This document shows, one piece after another, positions 9,224 to 17,818 of a stretch of DNA of 59,457 nt. The notes beneath the pieces were generated by a model, which did no database searches, was not told the DNA's origin, and saw only the letters and a program-made list of their open reading frames with translations. How positions within the stretch are numbered: position 1 is the first letter of the stretch; each line of letters begins with the position of its first letter. The translations under genes and the position numbers were made by a program. This stretch comes from Candidatus Eiseniibacteriota bacterium. GTDB lineage: Bacteria; Joyebacterota; Joyebacteria; Joyebacterales; Joyebacteraceae. The stretch spans positions 1-59,457 of the forward strand of contig JAUXGN010000016.1 in assembly GCA_030622115.1 (NCBI GenBank). Direction: 5' to 3'.

Positions 9224-11173
9224 ATGAGCAAAGTCATCGGAATCGACCTGGGTACAACGAACTCCTGCGTTGCCGTAATGGAAGGTGGGGAGCCGGTTGT
9301 GATCGCCAACCCTGAGGGTGGGCGGACCACGCCATCGGTCGTTGCATTCACAAAGACGGGAGAGCGCCTGGTGGGCCAGGTTGCGAAGCGTCAGGCCATC
9401 ACGAACCCGGAGAACACGGTCTCTTCGATAAAGCGATTCATGGGCCGTAGATTCGACGAAGTGACTGAGGAAATCAGCCTCGTCCCGTTCAAGGTCCTGA
9501 AGGACTCGAGTGGAGCGGCGAAGATCGAGGCGCATGGAACCGAGTACGCGCCGCCCGAGATCTCGGCCATGATCCTCCAGTCAATGAAGAACGCGGCCGA
9601 GCAGCATCTCGGCGAGAAGGTGGAGAAGGCGGTCGTCACGGTGCCTGCCTACTTCAACGATGCGCAGCGCCAGGCGACGAAGGATGCCGGCAAGATCGCG
9701 GGCCTTGAAGTTCTCAGGATCATCAACGAGCCGACGGCGGCGTCGCTGGCGTACGGCATCGACAAGAAGAAGCAGGAGAAGATCGCCGTCTACGACTTCG
9801 GCGGCGGCACGTTCGACATCTCGATTCTGGAAATCGACGAGGGTCTCGTGAAGGTTCTCGCGACAAACGGTGACACGCACCTTGGTGGCGACAACCTCGA
9901 CCGCCGCGTCATCGACTGGATCGCCGATGAGTTCAAGAAGGACAACGGGATCGATCTCAAGCAGGATGCGATGGCCCTCCAGCGCCTCAAGGAGGCTGCG
10001 GAGAAGGCCAAGAGCGAACTCTCGACCACGCTCGAGACCGACATCAACCTGCCGTTCATTACGGCCGATGCATCCGGACCGAAGCATCTCACGCTCAAGC
10101 TCACGCGTGCGAAGCTCGAGTCACTTATCGATGATCTGGTCGAGCGGACCGCGGGGCCGTGCAAGCAGGCGCTCGCCGACGCCAAGGTCAAGGCTTCGGA
10201 GATAGACGAAGTCGTGCTGGTCGGTGGTTCGACCAGGATTCCCGCTGTGCAGGAAATCGTGAAGAAGCTCTTCGGGAGGGAGCCCCACAAGGGTGTCAAC
10301 CCCGATGAGGTCGTCGCGGTCGGCGCCGCGATTCAGGGCGCCATCCTGGCCGGCGAGGCTGGAGTCAAAGATGTGCTCCTGCTCGACGTGACCCCGCTCT
10401 CACTCGGTATCGAGACGTTGGGCGCCGTCATGACGCCTCTCATCGAGCGGAACACGACGATTCCGACCAAGAAGAGCCAGATATTCTCGACGGCGGCCGA
10501 CAACCAGCCGGCGGTGTCGATCAACGTGCTGCAGGGAGAGCGGGCGGTAGCGTCGCAGAATCGTACGCTCGGCCGGTTCGACCTGGTCGGCATTCCGCCA
10601 GCGCCGCGAGGCCTGCCGCAGATCGAGGTGACGTTCGATATCGACGCGAACGGCATCGTGCACGTCTCGGCGAAGGACCTCGGAACCGGCAAGGAGCAGA
10701 AGATAAGGATCGAGGTCTCGAGCAGTCTGTCCGAGGAAGAAATCGACAAGATGGTGAAGGACGCCGATGCGCATGCGTCCGAGGATGAGGCGAAGCGCAA
10801 GGAGGTCGAGACCAGAAACCGGGCGGATGCTCTCGTCTACTCGACCGAGAAGTCCCTGAAGGAGCACGGCGACGCACTCGACGAGTCCGAGAAGTCGGCT
10901 ATCGAGGGAGCGATCGCCACTCTGAAGACGACGCTCGAAGGGGGAGACGCTGACGCCATCGAGCGCGACATGGAAGCTCTGAACACGGCCTCGCACAAGC
11001 TGGCCGAGAAGATGTATGCTGATGCGACCGCCGAACAGCAGGCGGCGGCAGGAGCGGGTCCCGAGGCCGGTGGCCCGGGCGCGCAGGGCGGCCCCGGTGC
11101 TCAGTCTGGCCCCGATGCGGGCGGCGCTGATGAGAACGTCGTTGATGCAGACTACGAGGTTGTGGACGACTAG
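9224..11173 (+). CDS. dnaK: Molecular chaperone DnaK (Hsp70)
   Basis: 649 aa with a complete ATPase domain: [48 protein letters not shown] and [15 protein letters not shown]. The linker [18 protein letters not shown], the substrate-binding beta domain and the helical lid follow. The C terminus is a Gly/Pro/Ala-rich tail ending in [13 protein letters not shown], the usual bacterial DnaK end. AGGAAGAG lies 8-10 nt before ATG 9224. It is the third gene of the CIRCE operon and works with GrpE and DnaJ. Confidence 0.98.
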   Translation: MSKVIGIDLGTTNSCVAVMEGGEPVVIANPEGGRTTPSVVAFTKTGERLVGQVAKRQAITNPENTVSSIKRFMGRRFDEVTEEISLVPFKVLKDSSGAAKIEAHGTEYAPPEISAMILQSMKNAAEQHLGEKVEKAVVTVPAYFNDAQRQATKDAGKIAGLEVLRIINEPTAASLAYGIDKKKQEKIAVYDFGGGTFDISILEIDEGLVKVLATNGDTHLGGDNLDRRVIDWIADEFKKDNGIDLKQDAMALQRLKEAAEKAKSELSTTLETDINLPFITADASGPKHLTLKLTRAKLESLIDDLVERTAGPCKQALADAKVKASEIDEVVLVGGSTRIPAVQEIVKKLFGREPHKGVNPDEVVAVGAAIQGAILAGEAGVKDVLLLDVTPLSLGIETLGAVMTPLIERNTTIPTKKSQIFSTAADNQPAVSINVLQGERAVASQNRTLGRFDLVGIPPAPRGLPQIEVTFDIDANGIVHVSAKDLGTGKEQKIRIEVSSSLSEEEIDKMVKDADAHASEDEAKRKEVETRNRADALVYSTEKSLKEHGDALDESEKSAIEGAIATLKTTLEGGDADAIERDMEALNTASHKLAEKMYADATAEQQAAAGAGPEAGGPGAQGGPGAQSGPDAGGADENVVDADYEVVDD

Positions 11174-11207
11174 GGTGTTGGGTGTTGAAGACAGATGAGA
11201 CGGGTTC

Positions 11208-11232
11208 GGGGTCGGTGGTTCGTGCCGGCCCC
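11208..11232 (+). other. Stable hairpin in the dnaK-dnaJ intergenic region
   Basis: GGGGTCGG (11208-11215) pairs with CCGGCCCC (11225-11232), with one G-U pair, around a 9-nt loop. No T tract follows, so it is not a clear intrinsic terminator. It may act in mRNA processing or partial attenuation within the 100-bp gap before dnaJ. Confidence 0.5.
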
Positions 11233-11273
11233 GGGTCCGGATTCTCTCGTCATAGTGATCCGAGAGGTGATTA

Positions 11274-12419
11274 ATGGCAGGTTCCCGAGACTACTACGAA
11301 GTTCTGGGTGTGGGCCGTGACGCGTCTGACGACGATATCAAGAAGGCCTACCGGGAGCTTGCTTTCAAGTACCATCCGGACAAGAATCCCGACGATCCGG
11401 CCGCTGAAGAGAAGTTCAAAGAGGTCGCTGAGGCCCACGAGGTCCTGGGGGATAGCGAGAAGCGCGGGCGCTACGATCAGTTTGGTGCTGCCGCGTTTAA
11501 CCAGGGTGGTGCTGGCGGTGGGTTCGGTGGAGCCGACTTCTCTCACATGGACCTGAACGACGCCCTGAATGCATTCATGAGAAGCTTCGGTGGTGGCGGG
11601 GGCGGTGGGCTGAGTGATCTCTTCGGGTTTGGCGGGCAGACGCGCGGCGGTCCCCAGCGGGGTTCCGATGTACGGATCAGGTTGAGACTAACGCTCGAAG
11701 AGATAGCGACCGGGGTCAGGAAGAAGATCAAGGTCACGAAGTTCGTTCACTGCAAGGAGTGCCACGGGTCGGGCGCCAAGCCCGGCACCAGTCCGAAGAC
11801 TTGCACGACCTGTCGTGGCGCCGGGCAGGTGCAGACCCAGCGCTCGATGGGGATGCTCGGGACGTTCATGACAACCACGCCCTGTCCGACCTGCAGAGGT
11901 ACCGGTCAGGTCATAGACGATCCGTGCCCGCGGTGTGTGGGGAAGGGGTTCGTCAGGGCGAAGGAGACCGTTGAGATAGACGTCCCGGTAGGCGTATCGA
12001 CCGGGAACTACATCCCGATCAACGGGGCCGGCAATGCCGGTCCGCGTGGCGGTCCTTCCGGTCGACTCCTCGTGGTTCTGGAAGAAATCCCCCACAAGAT
12101 ATTCGAGCGGCATGGCGACAACGTGCTCCTTGAGTTGCCCGTGTCGATCGCGACGGCGGCTCTCGGCGGCAGCGTCGAGGTCCCCACACTCGACGGCAAG
12201 GCACGCCTCAAGATCCCCGCCGGTACCCAGTCCGGCCAGCTCCTCAAGATGCGCGGCAAGGGAATACCCCATCACCGCGGTTTTGGAACGGGCGACCAGT
12301 TCGTGAGCGTCGCCGTCTGGGTTCCGAAGCGCCCCTCATCCGACGAGAAGAAACTCCTCAAGAAGTTGGGCGACATCCAGAAGAAGAACGTGCCCGGGCC
12401 CAGGCGGCCTGGGCGGTAG
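11274..12419 (+). CDS. dnaJ: Chaperone DnaJ (Hsp40)
   Basis: 381-aa class A J-protein. The J domain has the HPD triad ([11 protein letters not shown]). A Gly/Phe-rich stretch follows ([28 protein letters not shown]). Four CxxCxGxG zinc motifs come next ([32 protein letters not shown]), then the two client-binding beta domains. AGAGGTGATTA precedes ATG 11274. It stimulates the DnaK ATPase and delivers unfolded substrates. It is the last gene of the heat-shock block, 100 bp after dnaK. Confidence 0.98.
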   Translation: MAGSRDYYEVLGVGRDASDDDIKKAYRELAFKYHPDKNPDDPAAEEKFKEVAEAHEVLGDSEKRGRYDQFGAAAFNQGGAGGGFGGADFSHMDLNDALNAFMRSFGGGGGGGLSDLFGFGGQTRGGPQRGSDVRIRLRLTLEEIATGVRKKIKVTKFVHCKECHGSGAKPGTSPKTCTTCRGAGQVQTQRSMGMLGTFMTTTPCPTCRGTGQVIDDPCPRCVGKGFVRAKETVEIDVPVGVSTGNYIPINGAGNAGPRGGPSGRLLVVLEEIPHKIFERHGDNVLLELPVSIATAALGGSVEVPTLDGKARLKIPAGTQSGQLLKMRGKGIPHHRGFGTGDQFVSVAVWVPKRPSSDEKKLLKKLGDIQKKNVPGPRRPGR

Positions 12420-12501
12420 CTCGGGTGGATACAATTCGTCTGCTTCGAAGTAGGTCTGAGGCTGTTCCGACCATTGCCGAAGGCCCTCACAGAAAGCACC
12501 C

Positions 12502-13083
12502 ATGGCGATCACACTCAAGCGCGCCGACATATTTCTGGTCCGAGGCACGAGTTGGCTGAGCGGGGCGATTCGCTTTGTCACGCGCACGATCGGGGAGAGC
12601 CGTACGCAGGTCAATCATGTGGGCCTGATCGTGGAGGACGGGCCTCTGAAGGACGTCGACATGGTAGAAGCTGTGACCACAGTGAAGCACCATGGGCTCT
12701 GGGCGAAGTACGGTCCGCCAAGCACTGACTCTGTGGCGATCTATCGCCCAATGAATCTCACGGATGAGCAGATAGATCTCATTGTGGATGAAGCTCTCAG
12801 GCAGGTGGGGAAGTCGTACGGCTACTTCAAGGCCGTCGCCCACTTCCTCGACTGGGTGCTCCTTGGTGCGTACGTATTCCGGCGCAAGGCCAAGAGTGAG
12901 CGCTATCCGATCTGCTCGTGGCTCGTGGCGGATGTCTTCAAGAAGGCCGGCAAGCACTTCGGTGTGGCGCCCGGAGCCGCGAGTCCCGATGATATCTGGG
13001 ATTTCATACAGGCGCACCCGGACATCTATGAGATGATTCATCCGCTCAAGCCACTCGAGGCAGGTGAGGAACCGCCAGCCTAG
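12502..13083 (+). CDS. YiiX/NlpC-like permuted papain-fold hydrolase
   Basis: 193 aa. An N-terminal ADIFLVRGTSWLSGAIRF is followed by NHVGLIVEDG with the candidate catalytic His, MVEAV with an acidic residue, and later RYPICSWLVADVFKKAG with the candidate catalytic Cys. His before Cys is the circularly permuted papain-fold order of YiiX/YebB-like NlpC/P60 relatives, which act on peptidoglycan peptides or lipid amides. No signal peptide is seen, so it may be cytoplasmic. It is not obviously in an operon with dnaJ (82-bp gap). The substrate is unknown. Confidence 0.7.
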   Translation: MAITLKRADIFLVRGTSWLSGAIRFVTRTIGESRTQVNHVGLIVEDGPLKDVDMVEAVTTVKHHGLWAKYGPPSTDSVAIYRPMNLTDEQIDLIVDEALRQVGKSYGYFKAVAHFLDWVLLGAYVFRRKAKSERYPICSWLVADVFKKAGKHFGVAPGAASPDDIWDFIQAHPDIYEMIHPLKPLEAGEEPPA

Positions 13084-13102
13084 AAGAGAAGGGAGAGTAG
13101 CC

Positions 13103-13795
13103 GTGAAGCGCAACACGCTCAACTACATCGTTGACGCGATAGGGTTTGTCGCAATGGCATTCCTGATCTCCACAGGTGCGATCATGCGGTTCGTGCTCCC
13201 GTCCGGTTCGGGCTACACCCTCGAGGTCTGGGGCATGGATCGCCATACGTGGGGGCACGTCCACTTCTGGCTGGGCTTCGTGTTCCTCGTGGTGGTCGTC
13301 GCCCACATCGTTCTTCACTGGGGGTGGATCGTCTCGGTGACGAGAGGAAGCCAGAAGAGTCGGGCCGGAAGCCGCATATGGATGGCGGTGATCGCGACAG
13401 TCGTGGTTCTGGCACTGGCGGCGATTCCGCTTCTTGCACTTGTGGGGGAGACCGGGGAATCGCCTCGCAGGGGGCGATCGGAGCGGGTTCAAACGGGGGC
13501 TGCTGACGTTGAGCGGGCTCAGACAGAGACGACAGTCGGCGAGGGGGAACGCGCCCGGACCGCAGACGTTGACCGCGATATCCATGGCGCAGACCTCGAG
13601 CATGATATCCACGGTTCCATGACACTGAGGGACATCGAGAAACTCACCGGCATTCCTGCAGCACACATTCTCCAGGAGCTCGGGCTATCGTCGAGCGTCT
13701 CGATCGACGAGCGGCTGGGCAGACTCCGCCGCGCGCATGGGTTTGAGATCGATGAGGTGCGTGCGATAGTCGAGAGCTACCACGAATCGGAGTAG
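13103..13795 (+). CDS. DUF4405-like membrane cytochrome-type protein with C-terminal helical domain
   Basis: 230 aa from GTG 13103 (GGGAGAG 6 nt upstream). Three hydrophobic helices are visible: YIVDAIGFVAMAFLISTGAIM, HVHFWLGFVFLVVVVAHIVLH and WMAVIATVVVLALAAIPLLAL. Histidines at their ends (DRHTWGHVHFW, AHIVLHW) suit heme b or quinone-type binding as in DUF4405/cytochrome b561-like proteins. A polar linker rich in Arg, Glu and Thr follows. The C-terminal ~55 residues (MTLRDIEKLTGIPAAHILQELGL and on) look like a small helix-hairpin or SAM-like domain. This kind of tail occurs in some DUF4405 proteins next to iron or electron-transfer genes. The role is unknown. Confidence 0.55.
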   Translation: MKRNTLNYIVDAIGFVAMAFLISTGAIMRFVLPSGSGYTLEVWGMDRHTWGHVHFWLGFVFLVVVVAHIVLHWGWIVSVTRGSQKSRAGSRIWMAVIATVVVLALAAIPLLALVGETGESPRRGRSERVQTGAADVERAQTETTVGEGERARTADVDRDIHGADLEHDIHGSMTLRDIEKLTGIPAAHILQELGLSSSVSIDERLGRLRRAHGFEIDEVRAIVESYHESE

Positions 13796-13874
13796 CTGCT
13801 TCACCGTTTCGTCGTGCGCCACTGGGGACCACACTCGTCCCCGTGAATTCATCCGGTACGGAGTCTCACCCCAT

Positions 13875-14672
13875 ATGGACGCAACATTCTGGTACAAGCT
13901 TGCCCTCAGCTTCATTGTGGGAAGCGCCTGGGTCACTCTGAGCACGGTCGTTGCTGAGAGGTACGGTAGCAGGCTCGGTGGCGTCATCGCCGGCTTTCCG
14001 TCCACCGTGGCTGTTGCGCTTCTCTTCATCGGTGTCACCCAGACGCCGCTTGCCGCGATCCAGGCGACCACGGTCATGCCGCTGGCGATGGCTCTGAACG
14101 GCGTCTTCATGATCGTCTATCTTCTTCTGGCGCGGCGTGGCCTTGCCGTGGCTCTCACGAGCGCGCTCGTCATCTGGTTCCTTCAGGCCAGCGTCCTCTT
14201 GGCGCTCGACATTCAGCATTTCTGGATCTCAGTCGCCGGATGGGTCCTCATCGCCCCGGCCTGCTACTTCGTGGTCGAGAAGCTGATGACAATTCCCTCC
14301 CGTCCCGGGGTTAGAGTGGCGTATTCGCACGCCCAGATCGCGTTCAGGGCGCTCTTCGGCGGGGCTCTCATCTCATTCGCAGTTCTCTTGGGCAAGCTGG
14401 GAGGTCCCGTCTACGGTGGCGTCTTCGCCATATTCCCCATGATGTTCATCTCAACTCTCGTGATCACCTATCACGCGGGAGGAGCCGATTTCTCCCGGGC
14501 GATGGGGAAGGCCATCCTGGTAGGCGCAACGGTGAATGTCTCCCTCTATACGATGGTGGTGAGGTACACTTACGCGTGGACGGGACTCGTGTACGGAACG
14601 GCGATAGCACTCGTTCTGGCTTGTGGTGTAGGGTACCTGACCTATAGGTTTATGAGAGCGAAGCTGTCTTGA
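13875..14672 (+). CDS. Multi-pass integral membrane protein, family not recognised
   Basis: 265 aa, almost wholly hydrophobic, with about nine predicted transmembrane segments. The two halves share a motif: RLGGVIAGFPSTVAVALLF in helix 2 and PVYGGVFAIFPMMFISTLV in helix 7, both GGVxAxFP followed by small and hydrophobic residues. That suggests an internal duplication, common in transporters with pseudo-symmetric halves. A conserved polar loop (KLMTIPSRPGVRVAYSHAQIAFR) separates the halves. No substrate can be assigned. ATG 13875 is the only plausible start. Confidence 0.6.
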   Translation: MDATFWYKLALSFIVGSAWVTLSTVVAERYGSRLGGVIAGFPSTVAVALLFIGVTQTPLAAIQATTVMPLAMALNGVFMIVYLLLARRGLAVALTSALVIWFLQASVLLALDIQHFWISVAGWVLIAPACYFVVEKLMTIPSRPGVRVAYSHAQIAFRALFGGALISFAVLLGKLGGPVYGGVFAIFPMMFISTLVITYHAGGADFSRAMGKAILVGATVNVSLYTMVVRYTYAWTGLVYGTAIALVLACGVGYLTYRFMRAKLS

Positions 14673-14680
14673 TGTCGACG

Positions 14681-14746
14681 TGGATGTGAGGAGAGAGAGA
14701 CGGGCGCTGCCAATGGATGTGAGAGTCGAGAAGCGGGCGCTGCTTG
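14681..14746. repeat. Degenerate 33-bp tandem duplication
   Basis: Two 33-bp copies (14681-14713 and 14714-14746) share TGGATGTGAG at the start and CGGGCGCTGC near the end, with a divergent centre. The second copy ends at the TTG directly before the ATG of the AlkD-like fragment. Confidence 0.75.
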
Positions 14747-15052
14747 ATGAAGCTCGTCGAAGCCCTCTGGAATGGGGAGTCGCGTGAAGAGTGTATGCTC
14801 GCCGTGTATGTGCTCAGTCGCTACAAGCGCTTTATCCCTGATCTGACATGGGGGGATTTCGACCGCTGGCGACGGAAGGTGGACAACTGGGAGGTCGGCG
14901 ACGGGCTGGCCATGTGGGTACTGTCTCCCTGGGTCGCGGTCGACCGGGAGGCCCGTCTGGATCATCTTCGGACCCTCATCGCCGATAACGACATATGGAG
15001 CCGCACGACGACGAAGCGTCTGATTCCGTGGATACACCAGGACCCGATATGA
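14747..15052 (+). CDS. Short AlkD-like protein, probably a remnant
   Basis: 101 aa. The sequence VEALWNGESREECMLAVYVLSRYKRF, then FDRWRRKVDNWEVGDGLAMWVLSPWV and IADNDIWSRTTTKR matches the middle HEAT-like helices of AlkD-type alkylpurine DNA glycosylases. Those are about 230 aa, and the N-terminal ~80 and C-terminal ~60 residues are missing here. Two UGA stops lie in the same frame within the 33-bp duplication upstream. The stop overlaps the rsmE start (ATGA), so translation coupling has been kept. It may be a decayed gene or a genuine minimal variant; glycosylase activity is doubtful. Confidence 0.5.
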   Translation: MKLVEALWNGESREECMLAVYVLSRYKRFIPDLTWGDFDRWRRKVDNWEVGDGLAMWVLSPWVAVDREARLDHLRTLIADNDIWSRTTTKRLIPWIHQDPI

Positions 15053-15843
15053 AACTCGACAGCAACTCGATCTGGAGACTCACGACGTTCCTCGTGCCGC
15101 CGGACAACATCGACGGGAACGAGATCATCATCGACGGACCCGAGGGGCACCACGCCGCCGATGTGTTGCGTGTGCGCACGGGTGAAGAGATCCGTGTGAT
15201 AGACGGTGAAGGTATGGAAGCGCTCGCGACGGCTACTGAGTCCGGCGGGGGAGTGATGAGAGCGAGCATCAATGAGATGCGGCAGTACTCGCGGGCGAAC
15301 GGCAACGAACTCACGGTCGCGCAGGCGCTTCTCAAGGGACGCACATTCGATGATGTCGTTCGAAGGTGCTCGGAGCTTGGCGTGGGACGCATCATTCCCT
15401 TGAACACCGAACGTTCGATCGGACGCGTCCCCTCGGATGCGCTGGACTCCCGGCTCGAGCGATGGCGCGGGATCGCCCAAGCCGCCGTCAAGCAGTCACG
15501 CGGCGTCTTCCTTCCGTTCATCGAGCAGCCGCTCGAGATCGCTCAGCTTGAGTCCTCGATCCGTGAGGCGGGTCTTGCGCTCATCGCCTGGGAGGAGGAG
15601 AGTGGAGCCACGCTCGGTGATGCTCTGAAGGCACACGCGGAATCCCTCCACGAGGCAGAGGGGCAAGAACCGATCGTCTTGGTCGTAGGCCCCGAGGGCG
15701 GCCTGTCCGGGGACGAGGTCGAGATACTGGAGGGTTTCGGAGCCGGCGCTGTGAGTGTGGGTAGACGCGTCCTCAAGGCCGACTGGGCGGCAGCCGCTAT
15801 CGCCGCCATGATCTCCTCCGAGATTGGTGGACTTCTGCCATAG
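15049..15843 (+). CDS. rsmE: 16S rRNA m3U1498 methyltransferase RsmE
   Basis: 264 aa from ATG 15049, which overlaps the upstream stop (ATGA); AGGA lies about 8 nt before. A PUA-like N-terminal domain (GPEGHHAADVLRVRTGEEIRVIDG) is followed by a SPOUT domain. That domain carries the KGRTFDDVVRRCSELGVGRIIPLNTERSI segment and the SAM-binding knot signatures VLVVGPEGGLSGDEVE and VGRRVLKADWAAAA. The last motif usually reads LGxRILRxETA, so the Thr/Glu positions are changed here (ADW). It methylates U1498 in the decoding region of 16S rRNA. A start at 14995 is possible but lies inside the preceding gene. Confidence 0.9.
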   Translation: MKLDSNSIWRLTTFLVPPDNIDGNEIIIDGPEGHHAADVLRVRTGEEIRVIDGEGMEALATATESGGGVMRASINEMRQYSRANGNELTVAQALLKGRTFDDVVRRCSELGVGRIIPLNTERSIGRVPSDALDSRLERWRGIAQAAVKQSRGVFLPFIEQPLEIAQLESSIREAGLALIAWEEESGATLGDALKAHAESLHEAEGQEPIVLVVGPEGGLSGDEVEILEGFGAGAVSVGRRVLKADWAAAAIAAMISSEIGGLLP

Positions 15844-15917
15844 CGAGGCGACGCGCACAGGCCTTGCCTCCGTGGCGCAGAGTATCCCCATGCTGGCGGA
15901 AAACCTCCAGAAACAGG

Positions 15918-15946
15918 TTGACAGCCGGCCGAATAGTTAATAAACT
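15918..15946 (+). promoter_or_regulatory. Promoter for rpsU operon
   Basis: TTGACA (15918-15923), 17 bp, TAAACT (15941-15946). It lies 125 bp before the rpsU start, leaving a leader of about 115 nt ending in a strong GAGGGGGTG ribosome-binding site. Confidence 0.75.
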
Positions 15947-16070
15947 AAGCGGTTCAGCTATCCACACCGTCCTTGTGCGTCCGCATAGGATGGCCGGATG
16001 CGTGTGGGTAGGTGTGACTTCCGACCGTGTCCGTACCAACCTGAACGACCCTTGAGGGGGTGAACACTGA

Positions 16071-16274
16071 ATGCCGGGTGTCCGAGTCAAGGACGGTGAG
16101 TCGTTTGAGCGCGCACTGCGTCGCTTCAAGAAGCGGTGCGAGAAGGCCGGAGTCCTTTCCGACCTCCGCAAACACTCACACTTCGAGAAGCCGAGCGAGC
16201 GTAAGAAGAGGAAGAAGAGCGCCGCGAAGCGGAAACTGCGCAAGCTGAGGATCAAGCAGGACAAGCGCAGGTAG
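16071..16274 (+). CDS. rpsU: 30S ribosomal protein S21
   Basis: 67-aa, very basic protein with the S21 signature: [23 protein letters not shown] near the N terminus, then [12 protein letters not shown] and a Lys/Arg-rich tail. It binds the platform of the small subunit near the anti-Shine-Dalgarno. GAGGGGGTG precedes ATG 16071. It heads the rpsU-yqeY-NIF3-mutS2-dnaG-rpoD block, an expanded form of the classic rpsU-dnaG-rpoD macromolecular-synthesis operon. Confidence 0.97.
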   Translation: MPGVRVKDGESFERALRRFKKRCEKAGVLSDLRKHSHFEKPSERKKRKKSAAKRKLRKLRIKQDKRR

Positions 16275-16300
16275 CACAACGCTGGTTCCGGGGAGCACGA

Positions 16301-16759
16301 ATGAGCATCCTGGAGCGATTGCAGAGCGACATGATCGTGGCGACCAAGACTCGCGAGAAGGAGCGCTTGGGCGCCATCAGGTTTGTTCGCTCTGAGATGA
16401 AGTATCGTGAGATCGAACTGGGCCGTCCTCTCAAGGATGAGGACGCTTTGGAAGTACTCTCGAAACTCTCGAAACGTCATCGCGAATCGATAGAGCAGTT
16501 CACGTCAGCCGGGCGCCTCGATCTTGTTGAGAACGAGAAGGTCGGGCTTGGCGTTGTGACGGAGTATCTTCCCGAGGCACTGACGGAGAATGAACTTGTG
16601 GCCATCGTGACGGAGACCATAGCAGAGGTTGGAGCGAGTGCTCCGGGTGAGATCGGTCTCGTTATGAAGGCGGTAATGCCGAAGGTGAAGGGACGTGCGG
16701 ACGGGAAGATGGTCAGGAATCTGGTGCAGACCGAGCTCGCGCGTGCGACTGAGAACTGA
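16301..16759 (+). CDS. yqeY: GatB/YqeY domain protein
   Basis: 152 aa, complete. It starts SILERLQSDMIVATKTREKERLGAIRFVRSEMKYREIE and ends with the conserved IGLVMKAVMPKVKGRADGKMVRNLVQTELA. This is the tRNA-binding YqeY fold shared with the C terminus of GatB. The free-standing protein is common next to rpsU and dnaG. Its proposed link to tRNA-dependent amidation is only inferred. It lies 26 bp after rpsU. Confidence 0.93.
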   Translation: MSILERLQSDMIVATKTREKERLGAIRFVRSEMKYREIELGRPLKDEDALEVLSKLSKRHRESIEQFTSAGRLDLVENEKVGLGVVTEYLPEALTENELVAIVTETIAEVGASAPGEIGLVMKAVMPKVKGRADGKMVRNLVQTELARATEN

Positions 16760-16808
16760 CCCTGTCGTTTGATCCGGACAGGGCTCATCTTGAAGGAGAC
16801 AGAACCAG

Positions 16809-17771
16809 ATGAAGCTCGGGAAACTCCACGAAGCTGCGATGAAGGTCGGGATGGCCAGCGATCCCAGGGGCAGCGCCGGCGTTCGCGCGCAGCTCAAGAG
16901 GGCCAAGAAAAAGTACGATGGCTTGAAGGCCGATGAGAAGAAGCGCTTCGATCTTGAGAGCCTGACAAACCCCTATGCCGACTCCAGGATCCTCTACGGC
17001 AAGGAGACCGTCGAGGTCAAGAACATCATGGTCGGCATCGACATGGAAGTGGGCGAGCTTCTCATTGCCGACAGACTTCGCGAGAAGGGCAAGCGCGTCG
17101 ATCTGGTCTGGGCGCATCACCCGGAGGGTGCGGCGCTGGCCAACTTGAGCAGAGTCATGCCGATGCAGGCTGAGATGCTCATGCGATACGGAGTGCCGAT
17201 CAACGTCGCGGAGGGAATACTCGCACCGCGCATCGCGCAGGTCGAGCGTGGCGTCATGCCTGCCAACCACATGCGGGCGGTGGATGCGGCGCGGATCCTG
17301 GATGTTCCCATGATCTGCTCGCACACACCGGCTGATAACTGCGTAGCAACACATCTTCAGAAGCTCTTCGACAAGAAGAAGGTCGAGACCGTCGGTGATG
17401 TACTCACTGTGCTTCGGGACATACCCGAGTATGCCGACGCCGAAAAGGCGGGTGCCGGCCTCAGGATCTTCGTTGGCAGCAAGGAACGCAGGACCGGCCG
17501 TGTTTTCGTCGATATGACAGGCGGCACAGGCGGATCCGAGAAGACGTTCGAGAAGCTGGCCAACACATCCGACATCGGGACGATAGTAGGTATGCACATC
17601 TCCGAGAAAAACCGGGAAGCAGCAGAGAAGAATCACATCAACGTCGTGATTGCGGGGCATATCGCCAGCGACACGCTTGGAATGAATCTCCTCCTGGACG
17701 GCGTGGAGAAGACCGCCAGGACGAAGTTCAATGTGATAGATTGTTCCGGTTTCAGGCGACGCAAGCACTAG
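16809..17771 (+). CDS. NIF3-like metal-binding protein
   Basis: 320 aa. VDLVWAHHPEGAAL carries the paired His metal ligands seen in NIF3 (DUF34) proteins, and VVIAGHIASDTLGMN near the C terminus supplies the second ligand site. The N-terminal ~60 residues (KLHEAAMKVGMASDPRGSAGV...) are extra and basic. NIF3 proteins form toroidal hexamers with a di-metal site and may act as GTP cyclohydrolase I type 2-like or metal-chaperone proteins; the function here is unknown. AAGGAGAC precedes ATG 16809. Confidence 0.8.
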   Translation: MKLGKLHEAAMKVGMASDPRGSAGVRAQLKRAKKKYDGLKADEKKRFDLESLTNPYADSRILYGKETVEVKNIMVGIDMEVGELLIADRLREKGKRVDLVWAHHPEGAALANLSRVMPMQAEMLMRYGVPINVAEGILAPRIAQVERGVMPANHMRAVDAARILDVPMICSHTPADNCVATHLQKLFDKKKVETVGDVLTVLRDIPEYADAEKAGAGLRIFVGSKERRTGRVFVDMTGGTGGSEKTFEKLANTSDIGTIVGMHISEKNREAAEKNHINVVIAGHIASDTLGMNLLLDGVEKTARTKFNVIDCSGFRRRKH

Positions 17772-17818
17772 AGCCTGAAGACCCCCGATCCATATCTGCA
17801 CCAAGAAGAAGCGAGTGA

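Noticed and set aside
14672-14746. UGA codons upstream of the AlkD fragment read as selenocysteine
   Set aside because: tRNA-Sec is present, so this was considered. The stretch is a tandem duplication with no conserved AlkD sequence and no hairpin like that in selD.
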